In this document: in pieces, positions 44,454-54,622 of the stretch
How the letters are laid out: every line of letters starts with the position of its first letter
Position numbering within the stretch: position 1 is the first letter of the stretch
Assembly (NCBI RefSeq): GCF_005887635.2
Contig: NZ_CP040818.1
Coordinates: 2,696,501 to 2,760,500, forward strand
Direction: 5' to 3'
Length of the DNA stretch: 64,000 nucleotides
Source of the DNA: Paroceanicella profunda
Lineage (GTDB): Bacteria; Pseudomonadota; Alphaproteobacteria; Rhodobacterales; Rhodobacteraceae
Program-made: the position numbers and the translations under genes
Notes under the pieces: generated by a model
Told to the model about the DNA's origin: nothing
Databases searched by the model: none
The model's input: only the letters and a program-made list of their open reading frames with translations

Positions 44454-47400
44454 TCCGCCGGCCGACCTCTTTCCAGCCGTCCCGGCCTCCCGCGCCGGCG
44501 AACACGCTCTCCATGCCCCGCCGGGAGAGCCTGCACCGGCCTGCCGTGCCCGACGCGCCCTTGCCGGACACTCTCACGCCAGCCCTCGACACCCGTCGCA
44601 CCGCACAAGCCGGCGCCCCTGCCATCCCCGGCCCGGCCCGTGCCGCGCCCGCCGCGCCTCCCACACCGGTCCACGCGACCGCGGGGCCTGCACAGCCCGG
44701 TGCCGCTGCGGCGCCCGGAGCGGGCAGGATCGCTGACACCCCCGTGCCGGCCCGGGCCCCTGCCGGACCGGCGCCGACTGGTCCCGTTGCCATGCCCGAC
44801 GCGGACAGTGCCCCTCCCGCGCCGGCCTGCAGGATTACCCGGCCTGCGCAGCCCGATGCCGCTGCGGCGCTCGAAGCGGGCAGTGCCGATGCCGTGCCGG
44901 TCCGGGCCTCTGTCGGGCCCGCGCAGACCGGTTTCACCGGGGGGCGCAGCGTGGCCGATGCCGCTGTCACGACTTCGCAGGTTCGCGGCACCGCCGGGCT
45001 GGCGCAGGCCGGTGCCGCTGTCATGCCCGGTGCGCGCGGCGCGGATGGCCCGCTCATGCCGGGCCGCGGCACCGCAGGGCTTACGCCGGTCGGGCCTGTT
45101 GCCATGCCCGGGGCGGCCAGTGCCGCCGGTGCCCCCACGCAGGTCCGCCGCCCCGCCGGGCGTGCGCAGACCCACATTGCTCGGGCGCCCGGGCCGGGCA
45201 GCTCCGCTGCCGGGTCCGCGAGAGCTTGTCCCCGGGCCGCGACGAAGGCGGCCGGCGTCCGGCATGAGGGGACCGGCGCCGGGCATGGAGCGGTCGGCGT
45301 CGGGCATGGAGCGGTCGGCGTCGGGCATGGGGCGACCGGCACCGGGCATAGGGGGACCGGCACCGGGGATGGGGGGACCGGCGCCGGGGATGACGCGGCC
45401 GGTACCGGGCATGGAGCGGCTGGTATCGGGCATGTGGCGACCGACGTCTGGTCTGGAGCGACCGGCGTCGGGGATGGCGCGGCTGGTGCCGGGCATGGGC
45501 CTGCCCCGGCGGGGGCGGCGGACCTGCTGCCGTTCCGCCCGCGCAGCGGGAAGCGCCGGCGGGGGCCGCCGGGTGGGCCGCCGGCCTACGGCGAGCTGGC
45601 CTGCACCACGAATTTCTCCTTCCTGCGCGGCGCCTCGCATGCCCGGGAACTGGTGGCGCGGGCGGTGGAGCTGGGCCATGTCGCCCTCGGGGTGGCGGAC
45701 AGGAACACGCTCGCCGGGGTGGTCCGCGCCCATGTGGCGGCGAAGGCGGCCGGGCTGCGGCTGCTGGTCGGCGCCCGGCTGGTGAGCCGCGAGGGGTTCG
45801 AGACCCTGTGCTACCCCACCGACCGGGCCGCCTATGGCCGGCTGTCGCGCCTGCTCACCGCCGGTAAGCGCGCCGCGCCCAAGGGGGAGTGCGATTTCGG
45901 CCTGGATGACCTGCTGGCCCATGCGCAGGGCCAGGTGTTCATCGCGCTGCCTCCCGCGGCGGCTGCGCGCGAGGCGGATTTCGCGCTGCATCTCGCCGCG
46001 CTGGGGCAGGCGGCGCCGGGGCGGGTGTGGCTCGGGCTCGCGCATCGGCAGGGCGGGGATGACCGGGCCCGGATGGCCCGGCTCGCGGCGCTGGCGGCGC
46101 GCGCGGGCCTGCCGCTGGTTGCCCATAACGACGTGCATTACCATGACCCCGCCCGCCGCCCGTTGCAGGACGTGCTCACCTGCATCCGCGAGGGGGTGAC
46201 GGTGGCCGAGGCCGGCTTCCGCCTCGCCGCCAATGCCGAGCGCCACCTGAAGCCGGCGGCCGAGATGGCCCGGCTCTTCGCCGCCTGGCCGGGGGCGCTG
46301 GCGGCCATCGGCGACATCCTGGCCCTGTGCCGGTTCTCGCTCGACGAACTGGCCTACAACTACCCCTCCGAGCCGGTGCCGAAGGGCACCACGCCCCAGG
46401 CGCATCTCGAGGCGCTGGCCCGCGCCGGGGCCGCGGCGCGCTACCGCGGGGCGGTGCCCTCGAAGGTCACCGCGCTGCTGGAGAAGGAGATCGCGCTGAT
46501 CGGCGAGCTGGGTTACGCGCCCTACTTCCTCACCGTGCACGACATGGTGGCCTTCGCGCGCAGCCGCGGCATCCTGTGCCAGGGGCGGGGCTCGGCGGCG
46601 AACTCGGCGGTGTGCTACTGCCTCGGCATCACCGCGGTGGACCCGGCGAAGAGCGAACTGCTGTTCGAGCGCTTCATCTCCCGCGCCCGCAAGGAGCCGC
46701 CGGACATCGACGTGGATTTCGAGCATGAGCGCCGCGAGGAGGTGATCCAGCATGTCTACGCCCGCTACGGCCGCCACCGCGCCGCCCTCGCGGCCACCGT
46801 GATCTCCTACCGCCCGCGCAGCGCGGTGCGCGACGTGGGCCGGGCCATGGGCCTCACCGAGGACGTGACGGCGGCGCTCGCCTCCACGGTCTGGGGCTCC
46901 TGGGGGGACGAGTTGCCGGCGGAGGAGATCCGCGCCGCCGGCCTCGACCTCTCGGACCCGCTGCTGGCGCGCACCGTGGCGCTCACCACCGAGCTGCTGG
47001 GCTTCCCGCGCCACCTCTCCCAGCACGTGGGCGGGTTCGTGCTCACCGAGGACCCGCTGGAGGAGATCGTGCCCATCGGCAATGCCGCGATGGCGGACCG
47101 CACCTTCATCGAGTGGGACAAGGACGACATCGAGGCGCTGGGTATCCTGAAGGTGGACGTGCTGGCGCTGGGCATGCTGAGCTGCCTCGCCCGGGCCTTC
47201 GGCATGCTGCGCGCCTGGGAGGGGGTCGGCCACGACCTCGCCTCCATCCCTCCGGATGACCCGCGCGTCTACGACATGCTCTCGGCGGCGGATGCGATCG
47301 GCGTGTTCCAGGTGGAGAGCCGCGCCCAGCTCAACATGCTGCCGCGCCTGCGCCCGAAGGTGTTCTACGACCTCGTCATCGAGGTGGCCATCGTGCGGCC

Positions 47401-50155
47401 CGGGCCGATCCAGGGCGACATGGTCCACCCCTACCTGCGAAGGCGCGACGGGCTGGAGACGGTGCACTATCCCTCGCCCGCGCCCGAGCATGGCGACCCG
47501 CAGGAGCTGCGCCGGGTGCTGGACCGCACCCTGGGCGTGCCGCTGTTCCAGGAACAGGCGATGCAGATCGCCATCACCGCGGCCGAGTTCACCGGCGACG
47601 AGGCCAACGAGCTGCGCCGCGCCATGGCCACCTTCCGCAACCCCGGCACCATCCACGCGCTGGAGGAGCGCATGGTGGGGCGGATGATCGCCCGCGGCTA
47701 TACGGCCGATTTCGCCTCCCGCTGCTTCGAGCAGATCAAGGGCTTCGGCCAGTACGGCTTCCCGGAGAGCCACGCGGCGAGCTTTGCCATCCTCGTCTAC
47801 GCCTCGGCCTGGGTGAAGTGCCACCACCCGGCGATCTTCTGCGCGGCGCTGCTGAACTCCCAGCCCATGGGCTTCTACGCCCCGGCCCAGCTGGTGCGCG
47901 ACGCGCGCGGCCACGGGGTGGAGGTGCGCCCGGTGGATGTCCTCGCCTCGGACTGGGACTGCACGCTGGAGCCGGGGGAGGAGGGCTCCGCCGTGCGGCT
48001 GGGGTTCCGCATGGTCGACGGGCTTCCCGAGGCCGAGATGCGCGCCTTCATCACCCGCCGCGCCGCGCTCATGGCCGCCGCCCCCGGACCGACCGCCCGG
48101 CGCGACACCGCCCCGAACGCAGGCGGCACGGCCCCCGCCGGGGGGGAGGCGACCGCATCGCCGCGTACGGCACATCCGGCCGCCGGCAGCCCCGTCCCGC
48201 CGGCCCGCGCCCGCGCTGCCGCCTCGCCGCAAGGTCCGGGCGCGGCCGGGGGGGAGGACAGCGCACACCCGGCCGCCCCCCACACCGGCCCGCAGGCCCG
48301 CGGCCCCGCGACATCCACCGAACAAGGCACGGAAGCCGTTGGAAGGGAGGCGGCCGCGCCACCCGGCGGGATGGCCCTGGCCGCCCCTCACCTCGCCCCG
48401 CAGGTCTCCGGCCCCGCGACCTCCACTGTGCAAGGCGCGGAAACCGCGGGGAGCGAGGTGGCTGTGCCATCCGGCAGCACGACCCTGGCCGCCACCCGCC
48501 CCGGTTCGCAGGTCTCTGACCCCGCGACCTCCACGATGCAAGGCGCGGAAGCCGTGGGGAGCGAGGTGGCCGCGCCACCCGGCGGCACGGACATGGCCGC
48601 CCCCCACACGGGCCCGCAGATCCCTGGCCCTGCGGCTTTCACTGCGGACGGCGCGGCCTCGGCTGACAGGGCGCGGGGCGCGCCACCGGGCGCGGCGCAC
48701 CGGGCCAACAGCGGCGCTGTCGCGCAGGCCCGAGGCTCTGCCGTCTCCACGCTGCGGGCCGCGGGCGCTGCCGGGAGGGCGGCGCCCATGCCGCCGGGCG
48801 GGGTGGCCCTGGCCAGCGGCACCCCGCCTCCGCAGGCTCATGGCGCGGGCAGGTCCATGGTGCAGCGCTCCCGCCCGGCTGGGCGGGGGGAGGCCGCGCC
48901 GGCGGGTTGGGCGCATCCGGTTGCCGGAGGAGGGGGGGCGAGGGCGCCCCGAGACGGGACGGAGGCGCCGCCCTCGGAGACGGCTGGCGCCGCGGTGCCG
49001 TCCGGGCCTTCGGGCGGGCCCGCGGTGGTGGCGGACGGGGGAGCCGCGCCCGGGGGCGGCGGGTGTGATGTGGGTCCTTCGGTCCTTCCGGGCGGTGACG
49101 GGTGTGATGTAGGTCCCCCGGTCTTGCCGGGCGGCGACGGGTGTGACGTGGGCGCCCCTGCCATGCCGGGCGGCGATGGGTGTGATGTGGGCGCCCCTGC
49201 CATGCCGGGCGGCGATGGGTGTGATGTGGTCCCCCCGGCCCTGCCGGGCGGCGATGGGTGTAGTGTGGCCCCCCCGGCCCTGCCGGGGGGCGCGGAGGGT
49301 GATGTGGGTGCCCCGGCCCTGCCGGGCGGCGCGGAGAACGCCCGGTTCCGGGAGGCCGCCGGGAGCGCTGCGCTGCCGGAGGCGCGGCTCACCGCGGTGC
49401 CGGACTGGCTCGGCGGGCTCGACGCCTTCCGGGTGACGACGGGGCTCAGCCAGGCCCTGCTGGAGCGGCTGGCCTCGGCGGATGCGCTGGGCGGGCTGGG
49501 GCTGGACCGGCGGCAGGGGCTCTGGGCGGTGCGGGGCATGGGCGCCGATACCGGCCTGCCGCTGTTCGAGGCCGCGGGCCAGACCGGCAGCGGTGCCGAT
49601 CCGGAGGTGCGCCTGCCGGCCATGCGCCTCTCCGAGGAGGTGGTGGCCGATTATCAGACCCAGCGGCTGTCGCTGAAGGCGCACCCGATGAGCTTCCTGC
49701 GCGCGCGCCACGCCGCGCGCGGCATCCGCCCGGCGCAGGCGCTGGGCGAGACGGTGCAGAACCAGCGGGTGCAGGTCTCCGGCGTGGTGCTGGTGCGCCA
49801 GCGGCCGGGCACCGCGCAGGGCGTGGTGTTCATGACCATCGAGGACGAGACCGGCACGGTGAACATCGTGATCTGGAAGGCGGTGCTGGCCCGGTTCCGC
49901 CGCGCGGTGATGACGGCGCGGCTGGTGCGGGTGTCCGGCGTTGTGCAGCGGGCGGGGGAGGTCATCCACGTGATCGCCGGGCGCATCGATGACCTGAGCG
50001 ACGAGCTCTCCCTGCTCTCGGAGACCGGGGACATGCCCGACACCCTCGCGCGGGCCGACGAGGTGAAGCGCCCCGAACCCGGCAGCCGCCACCCCGCGCG
50101 CGCCAGCCACCCGCGCAACGTGCGCATCCTGCCCCGAAGCCGGGACTTCCACTGA
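44450..50155 (+). CDS. dnaE2: Error-prone DNA polymerase DnaE2, enlarged by two low-complexity insertions
   Basis: From the ATG overlapping the imuB stop the protein has 1,901 residues; typical DnaE2 has about 1,050-1,170. Residues 1-378 are an Ala/Pro/Gly-rich extension with 27- and 7-residue repeats. The catalytic core then starts abruptly with [19 protein letters not shown] (379 on). The PHP domain has HNDVHYH; the polymerase Asp pair is in [14 protein letters not shown] (about 750) and the third acidic site in [15 protein letters not shown]. Residues about 1213-1628 are a second insertion of 36- and 13-residue repeats, after which the domain end ([14 protein letters not shown]) and OB fold resume. 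Removing both leaves about 1,108 residues. A start nearer residue 379 is possible, since no good ATG precedes the core. It does translesion synthesis after DNA damage. Confidence 0.9.
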   Translation: MIRRPTSFQPSRPPAPANTLSMPRRESLHRPAVPDAPLPDTLTPALDTRRTAQAGAPAIPGPARAAPAAPPTPVHATAGPAQPGAAAAPGAGRIADTPVPARAPAGPAPTGPVAMPDADSAPPAPACRITRPAQPDAAAALEAGSADAVPVRASVGPAQTGFTGGRSVADAAVTTSQVRGTAGLAQAGAAVMPGARGADGPLMPGRGTAGLTPVGPVAMPGAASAAGAPTQVRRPAGRAQTHIARAPGPGSSAAGSARACPRAATKAAGVRHEGTGAGHGAVGVGHGAVGVGHGATGTGHRGTGTGDGGTGAGDDAAGTGHGAAGIGHVATDVWSGATGVGDGAAGAGHGPAPAGAADLLPFRPRSGKRRRGPPGGPPAYGELACTTNFSFLRGASHARELVARAVELGHVALGVADRNTLAGVVRAHVAAKAAGLRLLVGARLVSREGFETLCYPTDRAAYGRLSRLLTAGKRAAPKGECDFGLDDLLAHAQGQVFIALPPAAAAREADFALHLAALGQAAPGRVWLGLAHRQGGDDRARMARLAALAARAGLPLVAHNDVHYHDPARRPLQDVLTCIREGVTVAEAGFRLAANAERHLKPAAEMARLFAAWPGALAAIGDILALCRFSLDELAYNYPSEPVPKGTTPQAHLEALARAGAAARYRGAVPSKVTALLEKEIALIGELGYAPYFLTVHDMVAFARSRGILCQGRGSAANSAVCYCLGITAVDPAKSELLFERFISRARKEPPDIDVDFEHERREEVIQHVYARYGRHRAALAATVISYRPRSAVRDVGRAMGLTEDVTAALASTVWGSWGDELPAEEIRAAGLDLSDPLLARTVALTTELLGFPRHLSQHVGGFVLTEDPLEEIVPIGNAAMADRTFIEWDKDDIEALGILKVDVLALGMLSCLARAFGMLRAWEGVGHDLASIPPDDPRVYDMLSAADAIGVFQVESRAQLNMLPRLRPKVFYDLVIEVAIVRPGPIQGDMVHPYLRRRDGLETVHYPSPAPEHGDPQELRRVLDRTLGVPLFQEQAMQIAITAAEFTGDEANELRRAMATFRNPGTIHALEERMVGRMIARGYTADFASRCFEQIKGFGQYGFPESHAASFAILVYASAWVKCHHPAIFCAALLNSQPMGFYAPAQLVRDARGHGVEVRPVDVLASDWDCTLEPGEEGSAVRLGFRMVDGLPEAEMRAFITRRAALMAAAPGPTARRDTAPNAGGTAPAGGEATASPRTAHPAAGSPVPPARARAAASPQGPGAAGGEDSAHPAAPHTGPQARGPATSTEQGTEAVGREAAAPPGGMALAAPHLAPQVSGPATSTVQGAETAGSEVAVPSGSTTLAATRPGSQVSDPATSTMQGAEAVGSEVAAPPGGTDMAAPHTGPQIPGPAAFTADGAASADRARGAPPGAAHRANSGAVAQARGSAVSTLRAAGAAGRAAPMPPGGVALASGTPPPQAHGAGRSMVQRSRPAGRGEAAPAGWAHPVAGGGGARAPRDGTEAPPSETAGAAVPSGPSGGPAVVADGGAAPGGGGCDVGPSVLPGGDGCDVGPPVLPGGDGCDVGAPAMPGGDGCDVGAPAMPGGDGCDVVPPALPGGDGCSVAPPALPGGAEGDVGAPALPGGAENARFREAAGSAALPEARLTAVPDWLGGLDAFRVTTGLSQALLERLASADALGGLGLDRRQGLWAVRGMGADTGLPLFEAAGQTGSGADPEVRLPAMRLSEEVVADYQTQRLSLKAHPMSFLRARHAARGIRPAQALGETVQNQRVQVSGVVLVRQRPGTAQGVVFMTIEDETGTVNIVIWKAVLARFRRAVMTARLVRVSGVVQRAGEVIHVIAGRIDDLSDELSLLSETGDMPDTLARADEVKRPEPGSRHPARASHPRNVRILPRSRDFH
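45261..45498 (+). repeat. 21-bp in-frame repeats in the dnaE2 5' extension
   Basis: GGCAT or GGGAT landmarks fall at 45261, 45282, 45303, 45324, 45345, 45366 and onward, an exact 21-bp period over about 11-12 copies, encoding a heptapeptide like AVGVGHG or ATGTGDG. Upstream (about 44640-45230) a weaker 27-residue repeat encodes AGPAQxGAA-like units. Confidence 0.88.
48277..48820 (+). repeat. 108-bp in-frame repeats inside dnaE2
   Basis: Units starting at 48277, 48385, 48493 and 48601 are exactly 108 bp (36 codons) apart, with a more diverged copy after. Each encodes a segment like [20 protein letters not shown]. Confidence 0.85.
49049..49331 (+). repeat. 39-bp in-frame cysteine-containing repeats inside dnaE2
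   Basis: GGGTGTGAT recurs at 49061, 49100 and 49139 and onward every 39 bp, about seven copies, encoding [17 protein letters not shown] 13-residue units with one Cys each in all but the last. Confidence 0.9.
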
Positions 50156-50157
50156 GG

Positions 50158-50440
50158 CGGAGCGTCAGCGAAGCCGGGGCCTTCCATCCGGACGAGGTGT
50201 CAGCGAAGCCCGAGCCTTCCATCCGGACGGAGCATCAGTGACGCCGTGGTCCTTCCCCGAGGTCGAGCGTCAGAGAAGCCGGGCCTTCCACCGAGGCGGG
50301 GCGTGAGCGAGGCCGTGGCGCTTCCCCGCGGCAGGGCGTCGGCGGGCCGGGGCTTCTTCCGGGGCGGAGCGCCAGAGAAGCCGGGCCCTTGCCCGGGGCG
50401 AGGCGCCGGTGAAGCCGTGGTCCTTCCCGGGGCCGGAACA
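50158..50440. repeat. 35-bp tandem repeat, eight copies, 3' of dnaE2
   Basis: The landmark CAGCGAAGCC and variants recur at 50166, 50201, 50236, 50271, 50305, 50340, 50373 and 50407, a spacing of 33-35 bp. The unit carries CCTTCC-(A/C)CCG and differs from the 35-bp unit at 16726. Confidence 0.88.
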
Positions 50441-50453
50441 CCCGGGCAGGCCG

Positions 50454-50923
50454 GGCCGTCATCGGGGCGGGGCCTCGGTTGTTGCACCCTTTGCGGAACA
50501 TGCCGATGCCCGTGTCGTCGGAGGCGCGGACCAGGCCGAAGGTGCATGCGCACCCGCGGGCCCAGGCGTCAACCTCGCGAATGGTCCGGAAGCGTAGCGC
50601 GCAGAACCGGTCGCCGGACTCTCCCCGCCAGACCTGCTGCAGGCCGTCGCCGTTCAGGACGGGGGCGCGGCCGCTTCGAGGGCCCTGAGGCACTGCCCGA
50701 CGCGCCGGAAGGACCCGGAGCGGCCCGCGGAGCCGCGCCATGGGTCGGGCAGGCGCGTGAGGTCATCCGGGTGGTGCGAAATGCCGCACCAACGGGCCGG
50801 AGCCTCTATCCGGCCCAGGGTCTCCTTGTGCCGCTCGAAACGCGACGCCCCGGAGGCGGGCCAGACCAGCGCATCCTGGACATCCGCCATCCGTGTGACA
50901 CTGAGGCCCGAGAGGAACGGCAC
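50454..50923 (-). pseudogene. Small hypothetical gene with an apparent frameshift and lost 3' end
   Basis: Two adjoining minus-strand frames read like pieces of one protein. The first, from GTG 50923 or ATG 50890, reads MADVQDALVWPASGASRF, KETLGRIEAPARWCGISH and RRVGQCLRALEAAAP before TGA at 50654. The second continues with VLNGDGLQQVWRGESGDRF, ALRFRTIREVDAWARGC and SDDTGIGMFRKGCNN. They join if one C is added to the C5 run at 50661-50665. The second frame then runs on into the 35-bp repeats, so the normal end seems replaced. I do not recognise the family. A sequencing error in the C-run is an alternative to a true pseudogene. Confidence 0.5.
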
Positions 50924-51080
50924 CGGCGCCGCGAGGCGGCGCGCTGTTCAGGCCAGGGCCGGGTTTGCCAGGGTCTTCCTCCCGCATCACCATGTCGGCG
51001 CATGCGGCCGCTGCCCTGTCTCGCCAGGCAGGAAAAAGGGGCGCGGCCGGCGGCCACGCCCCTCTTCTTGACCGCGCCGC

Positions 51081-52679
51081 TCAGCGGGTTTCGGTGCGCA
51101 GGCCCTGGAAGATGCACCAGCACATGGCCAGCAGCACGAAGGTGAAGGGGAAGCCGGTGGAGACCGCCATCGCCTGGAGCGCCCCCAGCCCGCCGCCGAT
51201 CAGCAGCGCGATGGCCACCAGCCCCTCGAACACGCACCAGAACACGCGCTGCGGCACCGGGCCCTCGGTCTTGCCGCCGGATGTCACCGTGTCGATCACC
51301 AGCGAGCCGCTGTCCGAGGAGGTGACGAAGAACACGATCACCAGCACGATGCCGATGAAGGAGGTGATGGAGGAGAGCGGCAGCAGCTCCAGCATCCGGA
51401 ACAGCTTCAGCTCCAGCGCCGCGTCGGAGACGGAGGTGACCCCGTCATTGATCATCTGGTGGATGGCCGTGCCGCCGAACACCGTCATCCACAGCACGCA
51501 GACCAGACTGGGGATGAGCAGCACGCAGATGATGAACTCCCGCACCGTCCGCCCGCGCGAGACACGGGCGATGAACATGCCCACGAACGGCGACCAGGAG
51601 ATCCACCACGCCCAGTAGAAGGCCGTCCAGCCATCGCGGAAGTTGTCATCCGCGCGGCCGAAGGGGTTCGCCAGTTCGGGCAGGTAGCCCAGATAGGCCA
51701 GCAGGCTGGAGAAGAAGCCGGAGATGATCTCGCCCGTCGGCCCCACGAAGAGCACGAAGATGAGCAGCAGCGCGGCCAGGATCATGTTGATCTCCGAGAT
51801 GCGCTTCACCCCGGAATCGAGCCCCGCCAGCACCGACATGGTCGCCACGCCGGTGATGCACAGGATGAGCACGATCTTCACCGTTTCCGTGGCCGGCAGG
51901 CCGAAGACCGCCTGCAGCCCGGCCGTGGCCTGCTCGGCGCCGAAACCCAGCGAGGTGGCGAGGCCGAACAGCGTGGCGAAGACGGCGAGGATGTCGATGA
52001 CATGGCCCCACCAGCCCCAGACCTTCTCGCCCAGCAGCGGGTAGAAGCACGAGCGGATGGTGAGCGGCAGGCCCTTGTTGTAGCTGAAGAGCGCCAGTGC
52101 CAGCGCCACCACGGCATACATCGCCCAGGGGTGCAGGCCCCAGTGGAAGATGGTGGCCGCCATGCCGAGCGCGGCAGAGGTGGCCTGGTCGCCCGGCGCG
52201 CCGGCGAGAGGCGCCCAGCTTGCCGCCGAACCGGCGTCCCCGGCCACGGAGGTGGAGTAGTGGGTGATCGGCTCGGACACGCCGTAGAACATCAGCCCGA
52301 TGCCCATGCCCGCGGCGAAGAGCATCGCGAACCAGCCGGAGTAGCTGTAGTCCGGCTCCGCGTCCGGCCCGCCCAGGCGGATGGAGCCGTAGGGGGTGAA
52401 GATCAGCGCGATGCAGAAGATTACGAAAATGTTTCCGGCGGTCAGGAACACCCAGTCGAAGCGCGCGGTGAGCCAGTCCCGCAGGGCGGGGAACGCGTCG
52501 GCGGCGGCATCCTTGAAGATCAGCGTGCCAATTACGAACGCGAATATCGAAAGACCCGAGATCAGGAAGACCGGGTTGTGAATATCAAGCCCGAAGGGAC
52601 CGATCCTGGTGACGATATTGTCCTGCCCGATTTCGTAGTCTGTCTGGATCAGATTCGGATCCGAGTCTGTGTCTGTCAT
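51081..52679 (-). CDS. BCCT-family betaine/carnitine/choline transporter
   Basis: A 532-residue carrier with about 12 membrane segments. Family signatures are GWFAMLFAAGMGIGLMFYGV followed by SEPITHY, the substrate-box tryptophans in WGLHPWAMYAVVALAL, and FYWAWWISWSPFVGMFIARV. BCCT proteins take up compatible solutes such as glycine betaine or choline with Na+ or H+. The C-terminus is short, without a long regulatory tail. It is divergent from speD, with a shared palindrome between them. Which of BetT, BetP or OpuD it equals is not decidable here. Confidence 0.93.
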   Translation of the reverse strand: MTDTDSDPNLIQTDYEIGQDNIVTRIGPFGLDIHNPVFLISGLSIFAFVIGTLIFKDAAADAFPALRDWLTARFDWVFLTAGNIFVIFCIALIFTPYGSIRLGGPDAEPDYSYSGWFAMLFAAGMGIGLMFYGVSEPITHYSTSVAGDAGSAASWAPLAGAPGDQATSAALGMAATIFHWGLHPWAMYAVVALALALFSYNKGLPLTIRSCFYPLLGEKVWGWWGHVIDILAVFATLFGLATSLGFGAEQATAGLQAVFGLPATETVKIVLILCITGVATMSVLAGLDSGVKRISEINMILAALLLIFVLFVGPTGEIISGFFSSLLAYLGYLPELANPFGRADDNFRDGWTAFYWAWWISWSPFVGMFIARVSRGRTVREFIICVLLIPSLVCVLWMTVFGGTAIHQMINDGVTSVSDAALELKLFRMLELLPLSSITSFIGIVLVIVFFVTSSDSGSLVIDTVTSGGKTEGPVPQRVFWCVFEGLVAIALLIGGGLGALQAMAVSTGFPFTFVLLAMCWCIFQGLRTETR

Positions 52680-52771
52680 GAGTGCATCTGTCCCTTCTCT
52701 TAGTTCACGAGAACGAGATTAGCACGGAATGGCAATATGTCACATCCGGGCCGCAAAGCGCGCCGCCCGTC

Positions 52772-52783
52772 TCGCAGCTGCGA
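52772..52783. promoter_or_regulatory. 12-bp palindrome TCGCAGCTGCGA, second occurrence
   Basis: Matches the centre of the palindrome at 23241, again followed by AAT, and again in a divergent promoter region (BCCT transporter / speD). It lies 20 bp upstream of the predicted speD -35 box. Confidence 0.5.
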
Positions 52784-52802
52784 AATCTTCACGAAAAATC
52801 TG

Positions 52803-52831
52803 TTGATATGAATCGCCGGGCCCCCTAGATA
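52803..52831 (+). promoter_or_regulatory. Predicted promoter of speD
   Basis: TTGATA (52803-52808) and TAGATA (52826-52831) with a 17-bp spacer; predicted start near 52838. Confidence 0.65.
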
Positions 52832-52852
52832 GCGGGCTCATTCAGGGTCACC

Positions 52853-52898
52853 GATCCCAACCCCGGCCTCGGGGGGGCGCTAAGGGACCGCTGGGATC
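52853..52898 (+). promoter_or_regulatory. Hairpin in the speD 5' leader
   Basis: Perfect 7-bp closing stem GATCCCA (52853-52859) / TGGGATC (52892-52898) enclosing a CCCCG/CGGGG inner stem, within the roughly 87-nt leader. It may regulate speD or act as a simple 5' stabiliser; it was not recognised as a known riboswitch class. Confidence 0.4.
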
Positions 52899-52924
52899 TC
52901 ATCTGCTGGTAGGGGAGGCGCGTC

Positions 52925-53455
52925 ATGGAAAACGCAAACCTCTTCCGACTGGGGATGGACCTGGAGACAGGCGCCACCCACGAGGAAGCGATTCATCGCG
53001 GCCATCTGGCCGTTGTCGGTGACACCGAAACCAACACGGCTCCGGTTGACCGGGACGTGATGGACCCGTCTCGCGACGATCATTTCATCCGGCGCGACGG
53101 CAAGGTGTTTGCCGGCACACACCTCATCATCGAGGTGATCGAAGGCTCGGGCCTCGACGAGGAAGCCCGGATCCAGAAGGCGTTCCGCGACTGCGTGACG
53201 GAATGCGGCGCAACCCTGCTGCACATCCACACCCACAAGTTCTCGCCGCAGGGCGTGTCGGGCGTGGCGGTGCTGGCGGAGAGCCACATCTCGGTGCACA
53301 CCTGGCCGGAAATCGGCTACGGCGCCTTCGACGTGTTCATGTGCGGCGACGCGCAGCCGTGGAAATCGGTCGAGGTGCTGCGCGCGGCCTTCGACGCCGG
53401 CGAAGTCCGGGTGCGCGAGCTGCTGCGCGGCGACGGTATCTGCGCAGGCGCCTGA
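52925..53455 (+). CDS. speD: S-adenosylmethionine decarboxylase proenzyme
   Basis: A 176-residue bacterial (class 1B-like) proenzyme. It cleaves itself at the Ser in LAESHISVHTWPEIGYG to form a pyruvoyl cofactor, then decarboxylates AdoMet to supply aminopropyl groups. GTHLIIEVIEGSGLDEEA at residue 64 on is the conserved start of the fold. An N-terminal extension of about 55 residues is longer than in many short bacterial SpeD proteins. A GGGGAGG ribosome site precedes the ATG. speE follows 123 bp later on the same strand; the pair supplies spermidine. Confidence 0.94.
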   Translation: MENANLFRLGMDLETGATHEEAIHRGHLAVVGDTETNTAPVDRDVMDPSRDDHFIRRDGKVFAGTHLIIEVIEGSGLDEEARIQKAFRDCVTECGATLLHIHTHKFSPQGVSGVAVLAESHISVHTWPEIGYGAFDVFMCGDAQPWKSVEVLRAAFDAGEVRVRELLRGDGICAGA

Positions 53456-53578
53456 CAGGCGACACGACCAGCGGCGCGGGCCGGGCAGGGAGCGTCCCCG
53501 GCCCGCAGCCCGCGCCGCAAGCGTTTCCGGGGCGCGTGCCGCCCCCTTTACACCCCCACACTCAAAGGACATGGATCC

Positions 53579-54439
53579 ATGACCGACATGCCGCCCTTCG
53601 CCTGGTCCGTCGAGGCGCTGCACGCCGACCACCGTCAGGCGCTGCGCATCGAGACCATGATCTATGACAGCGAGACCGCCCACCAGCGGCTGCAGGTGTT
53701 CGAGAACCCGCGCTTCGGGCGCATCATGACGCTGGACGGCGTGGTGCAGGTGACCGAGGGCGACGAGTTCATCTACCACGAGATGATGGCCCATGTGCCG
53801 ATCTTCGCCCATGGCGCGGCGCGCCGGGTGCTGATCATCGGCGGCGGTGACGGCGGCATGGCCCGCGAGGCGCTGCGCCATACCGAGGTCGAGAAGGTCA
53901 CCATGGTCGAGATCGACGCCGGGGTGGTGGAGTTCTCGAAGAAATACCTCGCCAACATCTCCGCCGGTGCCTTCGAGGACCCGCGCCTGGAGCTGGTGAT
54001 CGCCGACGGCGCCGCCTTCGTGGCCGAGACCACCGATGTCTTCGACGTGATCATCGTCGACAGCACGGACCCGATCGGCCCGGGCGAGGTGCTGTTCACC
54101 GACACGTTCTACGGCCGGGCGAAGCGTTGCCTGTCCGAGGGGGGCATCCTCGTCACCCAGAACGGCGTGCCCTTCATGCAGGGCGAGGAACTCACCCACA
54201 CTATGCGCGCCTTCCGGACCCTGTTCCGCGACGCGACCTGCTATCTCGCGACCATTCCCACCTATGCCGGCGGGCCGATGGCGATGGGCTGGGGCTCGGA
54301 CGGCACCTCGCGCGCCGCTTCGATCGAGGAACTGGACGAGCGTTTCCGCGCCGCGGGTTTCGAGACGCGCTACTACTCCCCCGAAGTCCACCACGCCGCC
54401 TTCGCCCTGCCGGGATACGTGCGCAAGCTCCTCTCCTGA
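53579..54439 (+). CDS. speE: Spermidine synthase (polyamine aminopropyltransferase)
   Basis: A 286-residue enzyme that transfers the aminopropyl group of decarboxylated AdoMet to putrescine. Motifs: FGRIMTLDGVVQVTEGDEF, VLIIGGGDGGMAREALRH, MVEIDAGVVEFSKKY and IIVDSTDPIGPGEVLF, which covers the cofactor and catalytic Asp. The ATG at 53579 follows AAAGGA. Together with speD upstream and the ornithine decarboxylase at 36.5 kb it completes spermidine synthesis. Confidence 0.95.
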   Translation: MTDMPPFAWSVEALHADHRQALRIETMIYDSETAHQRLQVFENPRFGRIMTLDGVVQVTEGDEFIYHEMMAHVPIFAHGAARRVLIIGGGDGGMAREALRHTEVEKVTMVEIDAGVVEFSKKYLANISAGAFEDPRLELVIADGAAFVAETTDVFDVIIVDSTDPIGPGEVLFTDTFYGRAKRCLSEGGILVTQNGVPFMQGEELTHTMRAFRTLFRDATCYLATIPTYAGGPMAMGWGSDGTSRAASIEELDERFRAAGFETRYYSPEVHHAAFALPGYVRKLLS

Positions 54440-54622
54440 ACCGGGCGCAGCCAGCGCCCCTGGGGCTGCGACAGGCGCCGCCGTGCTCCACCGGCGCCGT
54501 CGCCCTCCTGACGCCCGGTCCTTTCCGCGCTCCCGCGCCCCGGCACCGCGGCCGCCGCACGCATCGGAGAGAGGGCGCGGCTTTGGCCAGGGCGCGTCCG
54601 GCGCACGGGCCGGGCCTGCGCC

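Noticed and set aside
44342..50152. 1,936-codon open frame antisense to dnaE2
   Set aside because: It mirrors dnaE2 in a very GC-rich region where antisense frames rarely meet stops; its peptide is His/Arg/Gly-rich with no domain.
50158..50440. Possible CRISPR array (35-bp period, eight copies)
   Set aside because: The whole unit repeats with drift; there is no repeat/spacer alternation.
52853..52924. SAM-II or SAM/SAH riboswitch ahead of speD
   Set aside because: A hairpin is present but I could not identify the conserved cores of these classes; kept only as an unclassified leader.
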